Positions 57,000 through 64,000 of a stretch of 64,000 bases of DNA are shown piece after piece (the stretch's first letter is position 1; each line of letters begins with the position of its first letter). Source of the DNA: Monosporascus cannonballus (Eukaryota > Ascomycota > Sordariomycetes > Xylariales). The position numbers and the translations under genes are program-made. The notes under the pieces were generated by a model that saw only the letters and a program-made list of their open reading frames with translations, did no database searches and was not told the DNA's origin. The DNA lies in the NCBI GenBank assembly GCA_004154925.1, contig QJNS01000265.1:42876-106875 (forward strand), written 5' to 3'.

Positions 57000-59900
57000 T
57001 ATAAAGCGTTAGAAACGAAAATAACGAAGGTTAACTGAATCGAACGCTAACCTGTTATATATTACGTCAAAGTAACGCCGGAGAACGACGATAACGATAC
57101 TGTTTTAACAGCCTTTGCAATAACTAAAAAAAGGTTTATTGCCACCGTTCCGGAAAACGAAAATAACCTAAAGGATAAAATTATCCTCGAAAGCGAAAAC
57201 GAGAATTTCGTTCCGGAGTCCCTAAATCAAAAATTCTTACCTTCTAAATTAATCTTATAGCAAACACTTTATAGTAATAATTCCAGGCTTCCTTTAAAAC
57301 CCTTAAAGGGAAACATTACGTTATGGCACCAAAGATTTGCATACTTAAGCCTACGTACCTTCGAAAAAATAATATAAGCAATTACCGGAACGAAAATTTA
57401 TTTACCCTTAACGATTTAATATCAGGATTATCAAGTTGTTAAGGTGCGGAAAAAGATATTACGATAGCAGCCGATTAAGGAAAATAAACCCTTTAATACG
57501 ATATATGCTAATTTTTTCGAATTTAACGACGCTTTCGACGAACGTACGAAAACGCTAATTATTACCTGGCTAGTTATTAGGGCTAGGATTAATTATACCT
57601 TAAACCGGAAAAAACATGCTTTAACGGCCTTAATAAACGCAATAATCTTTCTTGAGAAATAATTTTATATCAAAGTTAAGACGATTATATCAGATAACGA
57701 GATATCTTTCGGAAATAGGTTCCGAAAATGGATCCTTAATATAGGTATTACCTTTAAACTTTCGCTTCCATATACCAAAAAGTCCGTAAGCGTTTAGGAA
57801 CGTACCGGGGGCGTAATTATTACGAAAATATGTTACATAATTATTAACAGTAACCTCCTTTTTAACCTGTGGCCGGAAGTTATAGAAGTAACCATATATA
57901 TCGCTAATCGCATACCTATCTAAGCCTTAAGTTGGAAAACCGCTATCCAGGTTTTTAACAAATAATTAGCTAAAAAAAGATAAAACACTTATTTTCGAAA
58001 AAGGTCTAAAGGCAAACGTAGCGAATATCGTACTTTTTGGATCAAGGGCTTATACGCTTACGGAAGCAGCCCGTCGGGGTGCAAAACGCCTGAAAAAAAT
58101 GGATCCTAAAGCGTATATTGGTTACCTTGTGGGATACTTAATTAACAATATATATTAAATATAGATTTCTTCGTAATAACGCGTTATTACCGTTAGGGAC
58201 GTTACCTTCGACAAAACGAAAAAGTATTAAAGCGAACAGAAGAAATCCTCGTTCGAAATCGCGGAATTAAACGACCAGATCGATAATATCCTTATTCCAC
58301 CTACAGCAACAACTTTTCTAAGGACGTTTAAAGTTATTTTCAATAACGATCCCTTGGAGGTAAGTATCGCTGGAGGGGTGGATAAATCGGCAAAACAGAA
58401 CGAGCCTAAAAAAATTATCTACGATACCATCATAATAGCTACGGACCTTCCTAATCAGGAAGCTTTATAGGAAGCTAGGGGGGTAAAGGCTAATAAAGCT
58501 TATAATTCGTATTTTAACGAAAATTTCTTTAATTCGGCAATTAACAACAACTCCGAAAAAATTTTAGCCATATCTTTGATAAAACGGACGATTCGGAACT
58601 CAAGGCTGTACAGCCTTATTTGCCCATACCAAAAGCTATTTCAGCCCCTAAAGACCTAAATTATTAATAATCTAACGTACTACCGCCAAATAAAGCTCAA
58701 AATGTATTACCAGGTCCTTTTTAACTACGGTAACGACGTACGAAACTAAATTTCCTGGATTAAATAGTTATCATCGATTCTGGAACGCAAAACGCAAAAA
58801 AAAGAGAGCCACCTTCGGCCAATACCAGTTATAAACTAAAATTCGAAAAACGCAATACGTATCCAACCGCTTTTAACGTTATTTTCTCGACTGTAATTAA
58901 GCATAATCGCTTATATCGTACTAACTTTCCCGCTGTACCTAAAAACTGGCAGGAAGCTATGTAATATAAGTACGCTGAAAACTGGAAAATAATTGCGCTA
59001 AAAAAAATGGGATCAAATATATCGGGTAAAGCGATTAATTACCGTTACCCCATTGCAAAAAGCAATTTAAAACGCAAGTCCTAACGGTATTTTTCCGTTA
59101 ATGTAAGTATTTATATATAAATTTAATAAGTACGGGGTATTTCAGAAATTTAAGGCTAAAATAATTATCCGTAACGATTTTCAGCCCCGTAAGGACCTTA
59201 ACGCTTACGTTTTTACATTAGCAGGCAAGTTTTTCCGCATACTTATGGCTGTTACAGCCCGATTTAACCTTAGGCTTTATCAGTTTAACGCCGTTAACGC
59301 ATTCCTGTATAGCGACCTTAATAAGCTAATATACGTACGCTTCCCATAGGGATTTGCACGCCCGGGCTTTTATCTAAGCTCCGGAAAGCCTTATATGGCT
59401 TAAGGCGATTACTATTCCTATAGTAACGGGACCTAACGGCAAAACTAAAGAAACTGGGATTAAGGTCCGTTCCGGATAACTCATATATTATAACTAATAA
59501 CTCGTTAACGTTATTTTTTTACGTTAATAATATAGCCATAATATACAGAATTCGTAATATAATATGGGTTAAAAGTTTTTTGCGAAATTAATATAACGTT
59601 TCCATATTAATAACTTAAGAAATTTATAATGGTTCCTTAAAATGCGTATCTTGCGAAACCGCGTAATTAAGAAATTATAGTTATCACAGGATACCTAATA
59701 GAAAAAATTATATATACGCTTCGAATTATCTAAGTTCGAAAAACGTCACTTTAAGGTCTTTAAATAAAAAGATTTTAAAAAATATTAAGGCAAAACGTTA
59801 ATAACGTTTAAAAAGCTATATTTCGAAAAAATCTAAAACCTGTTATACGGAATTATCGCCATTCGCCCAAACCTAATTAAAGTTATTTTCTATTTATTTC

Positions 59901-60560
59901 GCTATTGCAAAAACCCTAACCTTACATACCTTAACGCTATTAACGAAACTATTCTTTACGCTTATTCCATACGTACCCTAATCTTAAAATTCGAAAGTAA
60001 CGAAAATCCTAACGTACGATCGTTCCTATACGCGAACGACGCGTCCTTCGCAAATAACCCTAACCGGAAAAGCTCCTAAAGATTTATACTGTTACTTTTC
60101 GGTGGCTCTATCGTATAAAGAGCTAATAAGCAAAATACAATTACGACCTTAAGTACGGAAGCTAAACTGCTAATTTTGTCGCAAACCATTAATGAAGCCT
60201 TTTTCATACTAAGGCTATTTAAGGTTATTAAGTTAAAGCTAGGCGAAAACTTAGTTATCCAGGTAAATAATAAGCAAACGATATAGCTAGTTATTAAAAA
60301 AAACCATACGCCTAATTACGAAATTAAAATACGTTAACGTCCATAATTATTGGCTTCGCGAAATCCACGCAACAGGAAGAATAAAGATCGAATGGACGCC
60401 TATTAACGCCATAATGGCAAATAGGTTAATTAAGCCCTTAAAACTCCAGTAGCATTAAAAATTCGTCAAACTACTAAACCTTTAAAACGTTACTTTAAGG
60501 CTAAAAAAACCTAAAAAGTATTAATTTATCCCAGGCGTCGCCCAGCAACAGAAAACTATT
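57000..60560 (+). pseudogene. pol of Cop1 (integrase, RT, RNase H)
   Basis: GAG-pre-integrase box L-W-H-Q-R-F-A-Y near 57320 is followed by integrase with S-D-N-E near 57695 and E-R-T-G-G near 57800. RT shows F-N-A-V-N-A-F-L-Y near 59282, F-A-R-P-G-F near 59355 and Y-V-N-N at 59520-59531, a YVDD box with both Asp changed to Asn by G-to-A. RNase H has L-Y-A-N-D-A-S-F-A near 60038 and S-T-E-A-K-L near 60150. Integrase before RT identifies Ty1/copia. Many stops. Confidence 0.85.
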
Positions 60561-60659
60561 GCCCTCGTTTCCTTCTTATCGTTTTTTCCCTTACCGTTTT
60601 TACACCTTTATCCCTAAACGACCTTAAAGGTAAGGTTAATAAAAAAGCTTTTTAACAAA

Positions 60660-60731
60660 GCTTCTGTGGTCTAGCGGTATAATATCGGGTCTTAATACCT
60701 AAAAGCATAGGTTCGAATCCCATTAAAAGCT
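60660..60731 (+). tRNA. tRNA-like sequence inside Cop1 (probable pseudogene)
   Basis: 72 bases between the end of pol and the 3' LTR. The A box TGGTCTAGCGG and B box GGTTCGAATCC match the pol III consensus exactly. The 5' acceptor arm GCTTCTG could pair with CAGAAGC; the present 3' arm is TAAAAGC, two RIP-type changes away. The anticodon stem TCGGG / CCTAA would leave an eight-base loop, so no isotype can be assigned. It could be a captured tRNA gene, a SINE head, or a mutated host tRNA carried by the element. Confidence 0.55.
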
Positions 60732-60883
60732 TCGGAAATGCGTCGTAAAAAATACTTTATAACACATTTTTCCGACTTTTTATTTTCCTTATTTTTATCC
60801 TAAATACCACGGTATTTCCTTTTTAAGCACTTGTTCAATGTCGTAAAAGCTTTAACTGTTAGTTCCTAATAGCTAGGGGGGTA

Positions 60884-61122
60884 TATTAAACCTAGCTAAA
60901 GTCGATTAAACAATTAAGCCTTGGCTTAGTTTGATCACCTACTAAAACAAAGCTATTTTATGCACCCCCGGTATCTTTTCCTCTTAGTTACAGTTGTATT
61001 TACATGTATAAAAAAAGGGTTCGCTATCTTTACCTTTTAGCTAGGACCTTCTGGAGGTTATGCAACCTTTAGTACACCTTTTTTTTAGTTATATGCTTCT
61101 GTGTATAATGCAGGGTCTCATA
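60884..61122 (+). repeat. 3' LTR of Cop1
   Basis: 239 bp, starting TATTAAACC (TG changed to TA), ending GGTCTCATA. Followed by GATAA and then B2 integrase. Confidence 0.94.
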
Positions 61123-61127
61123 GATAA

Positions 61128-61780
61128 GCCCTTTCTTCCTAACCCACGGGTACGATATAAAGCCCATCAGCGAGGTACCGGTAATCCCTTAACCAACTCT
61201 CGAAGCGGAAAGGGCTATTAATTTCGTCAGAAGGTTACGAAAAGGTACGGAATTCGCATAAGCTGTTATGGCGTCGGTATAAGCCCGGATAAAGCAATTA
61301 GCTAACGCCTTTAGGAAGCAGGTACCGCGCTTCGAGGTAAGGGACCTAATATAGTTAAACCTGAAAAACGTTACCACCTTACAGTTATCCAAAAAGTTGT
61401 TTTGGATATATGCTAAATATAGGGTTACCGCGATTACGCCGTATAATACCGTAAAGCTAAACGTGCTGTCGGGGATATACCCGAGATTCGACGTAGGCCT
61501 CCTAAAGCTAACAGCAAAAAACCCGTTATTTAGCCAGATCCTAAATAATAGCCAACCGTTACCGATATTATTAGAAAAAGGGGAAAAAAAGTATGTAATA
61601 AAACGTATATTAAGGGCCGAAAACAGGCGCGTAGGCCGCGGTCGCCGAAGAAAACTGTTTGTAAAATGGGCAGTTTACGCCGAACTAATATAGGAATTAC
61701 GTAGTAGTTTCGAAAATATAATTACCCTTAATGATTTCGAAAAATTATTCGGAGACGGAAATAAGGTTGGCAAAGACGTA
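61128..61780 (+). pseudogene. pol of B2, second part (integrase end, chromodomain)
   Basis: Continues B2 integrase after Cop1. A 98-codon open stretch (61397-61693) includes S-G-I-Y-P-R-F-D-V-G-L-L-K-L-T and the chromodomain start R-R-V-G-R-G-R-R-R-K-L-F-V-K-W, with the Trp kept that is a stop in B1. The Y-A-E-L-I end stops at TAG where B1 also has TAG (expected Trp or Gln). Confidence 0.82.
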
Positions 61781-61875
61781 GGGGTAGGAACAGGGACAAA
61801 AGGAAAAAGGTATAAGCAAAGCCGCTACCGCCTCGCCGCAGCCTCGTTATTTCCTAAGGGCGAGGAAGGGGGTGA

Positions 61876-62065
61876 TGTTATAGGTTAAAGCCTATAGGGC
61901 AGCTCGGGCTTACGGAGCGAGCTCCTTAGCCCGAGCTTACCCATATGTATATAAGGAGCAGCCACCTCGTTGGTGGCTAGCTGTTTCTCCCCTTCCCTCC
62001 TTACCTTGAATATAAACCTTTGTTGAGCCGTGCCTCCGTTCAACCTACGCATGGTGCCCGTCACA
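61876..62065 (+). repeat. 3' LTR of B2
   Basis: 190 bp from TGTTATAGG to CCCGTCACA, with the same hairpins and an intact ACCTTGAATATA segment. A purine tract GGGCGAGGAAGGGGGTGA precedes it. Confidence 0.95.
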
Positions 62066-62796
62066 TAAAAAACAATATTATATACAAAATAAAAAATATT
62101 TACTTATTACATATTTAAGGATAAAAACTACCCAAATTCCGAAATTATATAAGAACCCGTCAAAACTCTTATAAATACCTAACGCTTATTAAAGAAGTTT
62201 TATTAATAACGACGAATTTAAAAATTACCTTCTAAGTAACATTTTATAAAGGCGATATTTGCGGGTTAACCCAATTCTAGTCGATAACCTTTATATTTTC
62301 GAAAACCTAAATTTTTATGACCGTTTCCGTTTTGCTGTGTTTAAGGTCATTACAGTCGTTCAGAGACTAAAGGAGGCGAGTAATAAATTTGACACCTTAC
62401 GTTTGGTATTGTTGTCGTTAACGATAAATACAAAATAACTGGGCAAAAAGTCGGACAAAGCCTTTTCGATAGCTAATCTTTCTTTTTTTTAAGCGAGCAA
62501 TTTCCGCGATATAGTAGTTAACCATGGAAATAAGGAGGTTTGTTTCATTATATAACTGACCACGACGTATATATTTCTCATAACGTAAAACTCCTTTTAT
62601 TATTTAATTAAAAAAAGCTATTTGAAAGGCTAGAAAAAACGGCATAATTGCGAACCCTTTTACTTTAACTAAGTTAAATAAAATATTACGTTATTCGGTT
62701 TTACGAAAGCGACGTTTAGAAATATAACTCGACATAATTAAGGATTTACTGGAAAAAAATTTAAGGGCAAGACTTTTCTTAAAAAAAGGGAAATTG

Positions 62797-63179
62797 TATT
62801 ACGACCTAACAAATTACGGCCTCCAGAAACAGTCGTAGCAAAAACAGTCAAAAGAATTAAATAAGTTAAGTTATCTAATAAATTACCAACTTATTAATAG
62901 TAAATCAATAAGCAAAATTACTAACTTCCTAGTAATAAGCCAGTAAGCGAAATTGTAAACCTACTAATAATAAACAAATAAAAAAGCATATATATAGATG
63001 TTCGTTATATATATGATTTAGATAATATTGGCTTCCAATATAACTTCGTTACCTAAAATACCGTTAATATTACGAAACGTAATGCGGTTATTTTATTACT
63101 TAGATTCTTATGATATTCCTGCTCATATAAACTCGTACGACTTAGGCTTAATAATTAGCAAAGCATTTAAACCGTTATA
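62797..63179 (+). repeat. 3' LTR of A8
   Basis: 383 bp from TATTACGACC to ACCGTTATA, heavily mutated. U3 words are ACTTACTAGTAATAAG-like inverted repeats, probably derived from the CCACCAGTGAG array of A1/A5. Confidence 0.82.
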
Positions 63180-63600
63180 TAATAAATATAATAAATAATT
63201 AATCTTTGTCTGCTGCATTATCCGTTGCTCTTAAGGGAATATAGTCGTGTTGAATACGTTCGATTAATTTATAATACGTAATATTTGACAACATCTACAA
63301 TGTTTAACAATTTATTCCGTCTGTATTATTACGCCTTCAAGTACTGGGCCATGAATTTTAGGCGGATATCTTTTGAAATTATGAACGGTTTTATGAATTG
63401 TGTAAAGTGTGTAAAGGTTATAATATATATACTGATAGTAATAATAAAATCGCCGGCTTTTGAAAAGCAGTTCTAATATTTTTATTAGGATTTTAAGTAC
63501 TTTATAATTTTATCACTGGAATATAGTGTTTTTATACAACTTTTAACCCTACCGTTACCTCTTTTATTTTATAAATTTTACAATATTTAAATGTATTAAG
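63180..63600. other. transition zone, no gene seen
   Basis: AT-rich sequence with decreasing RIP character and a 63-codon open frame (63285-63476) with no recognisable motif. No alignment to families A, B or D was seen. Confidence 0.4.
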
Positions 63601-64000
63601 GCCGCGAGCTATCGAAACTCGGTGTTTATACTATTAACCAGCATTTGTTGTAATAAAAAGAAAACCCTGACCACCGCTAAGGCTAGAAATAACTAACTGT
63701 TGGCAGATGTAGTAAATGTTTTTAAAGTTTTAAAAGGGCCAAAAGGGCTTTGATTTGTGGCCGTAGGATTCCAGGAATAAAAGGCCAGCTGCAAATATCA
63801 GTCGGGGAAGCCCCTAATGTAGCTACACCCAATTAGAAGAGCACCCCCGGCATGAAAAATTGTAACACTTTGCCCCTACAAACACTAATTCGAATCCATT
63901 CATGACGTCATCATGGTTTGCAGTATTGTCACTTCTCCCAGGGCAGTTGGCTTTGTTATCCAGAGTGGTAATTACTGCCATGCTTCACGCACCATGACAA
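63601..64000. other. edge of normal-composition sequence, possible host flank
   Basis: CpA/TpG content is normal from about 63600. No long frame is visible. A perfect CRE/ATF palindrome TGACGTCA lies at 63903-63910, which could belong to an upstream region of a gene beyond the window. Confidence 0.45.

Larger units (their letters stand above)
54668..61122 (+). mobile_element. Ty1/copia retrotransposon Cop1
   Basis: Two 239 bp LTRs (54668-54906 and 60884-61122) and a perfect target duplication GATAA (54663-54667 and 61123-61127). Domain order is copia type: gag with knuckle, then GAG-pre-integrase and integrase, then RT and RNase H. A G-rich purine tract AGCTAGGGGGG precedes the 3' LTR. It contains solo LTR D2 and a tRNA-like sequence. 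Moderately to strongly RIP-mutated. Confidence 0.94.
42647..62065 (+). mobile_element. Ty3/gypsy retrotransposon B2 (family B), interrupted by D1 and Cop1
   Basis: LTRs are at 42647-42835 and 61876-62065. Flanks TAAAC and TAAAA form a near-perfect 5 bp duplication. D1 (43740-51064) interrupts gag and Cop1 (54668-61122) interrupts integrase; both leave perfect 5 bp duplications, and the B1 copy reads through both sites. Most of gag and pol is RIP-mutated, but the integrase around 54424-54667 and the C-terminus (61397-61693) are open. Confidence 0.93.
41660..63179 (+). mobile_element. Ty3/gypsy retrotransposon A8 (family A), 5'-truncated, interrupted by B2
   Basis: A8 begins inside integrase (about 41660), runs to 42646, and resumes at about 62071 after B2 with the chromodomain end, the 3' region and an LTR (62797-63179). 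The two parts join in the same order as A2. It is the outermost layer of the four-deep nest. Confidence 0.8.

Noticed and set aside
63285..63476. 63-codon frame near the right end
   Set aside because: Low complexity, hydrophobic by AT-rich composition, no motif, and located in the decaying edge of the AT-rich block.
1..64000. Centromere or satellite array
   Set aside because: AT content alone could suggest a centromere, but no tandem satellite is present and the AT bias is explained by RIP in identifiable retrotransposons.
1..64000. Prokaryotic or viral gene clusters, CRISPR, operons
   Set aside because: No such structure; all coding remnants are LTR retrotransposon domains with eukaryotic features.

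Overview
The window looks like an AT-rich, gene-poor block of a filamentous ascomycete genome. It is built almost entirely of nested, decayed LTR retrotransposons. The decay looks like repeat-induced point mutation (RIP): CpA and TpG are scarce, TpA is abundant, CpG is kept, and reading frames are broken mainly by TAA/TAG where CAA/CAG/TGG would be expected. No intact host gene, rRNA, CRISPR array or bacterial-type feature is visible. The species is not identifiable by eye; Pezizomycotina is an inference from RIP plus the element types.

Four LTR families are named here for convenience. Family A is a Ty3/gypsy chromovirus-like element with an LTR of about 360-409 bp (copies A1-A8 plus two solo LTRs). 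Family B is Ty3/gypsy with a 190 bp LTR and a C-terminal chromodomain (B1, B2). Family D is Ty3/gypsy with a 422 bp LTR and a chromodomain (D1, plus solo LTR D2 with a different U3). Cop1 is a Ty1/copia element with a 239 bp LTR. Two further repeats are a 475 bp TIR element made of short palindromes (22115-22589) and a 276-277 bp repeat called Rep-I (two inverted copies).

Layout. A1 (minus, 1-3005) sits in the 5' LTR of B1 (3006-15411). A2 (7157-13951, TSD GTAAT) sits in B1 pol. B1 itself sits in the gag of A3 (15412-21592), which also carries a solo A LTR (20725-21099, TSD CGAAT). A less mutated island (21593-22862) holds a short minus-strand reading frame and the TIR element. A4 (22863-33726) is split by Rep-I copy 1, which is itself split by A5 (minus, 23508-30237, TSD AGTTG); the A4 3' LTR contains another solo A LTR. 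A6 (minus fragment), an AT-rich spacer, A7 (split by Rep-I copy 2) and A8 follow. A8 is interrupted by B2 (42647-62065), which contains D1 (43740-51064, TSD TTAGG) and Cop1 (54668-61122, TSD GATAA). Cop1 contains solo LTR D2 (TSD ATTAA), so nesting is four deep. After 63180 the sequence loses the RIP pattern and is of normal composition by about 63600.

What stands out. Families A and D both carry an antisense reading frame between pol and the 3' LTR, with an aromatic/Cys-containing first half and a charged coiled-coil-like second half. All three Ty3/gypsy families show complementarity between an LTR segment downstream of a TATA box and the bases just after the LTR, as in Tf1-type self-priming, whereas Cop1 has a half-tRNA-iMet type primer site. 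Cop1 also carries a tRNA-like sequence with intact A and B boxes. D1 has a long Cys-rich Gag extension and a possible -1 slippery site. All elements look inactive in their present form.
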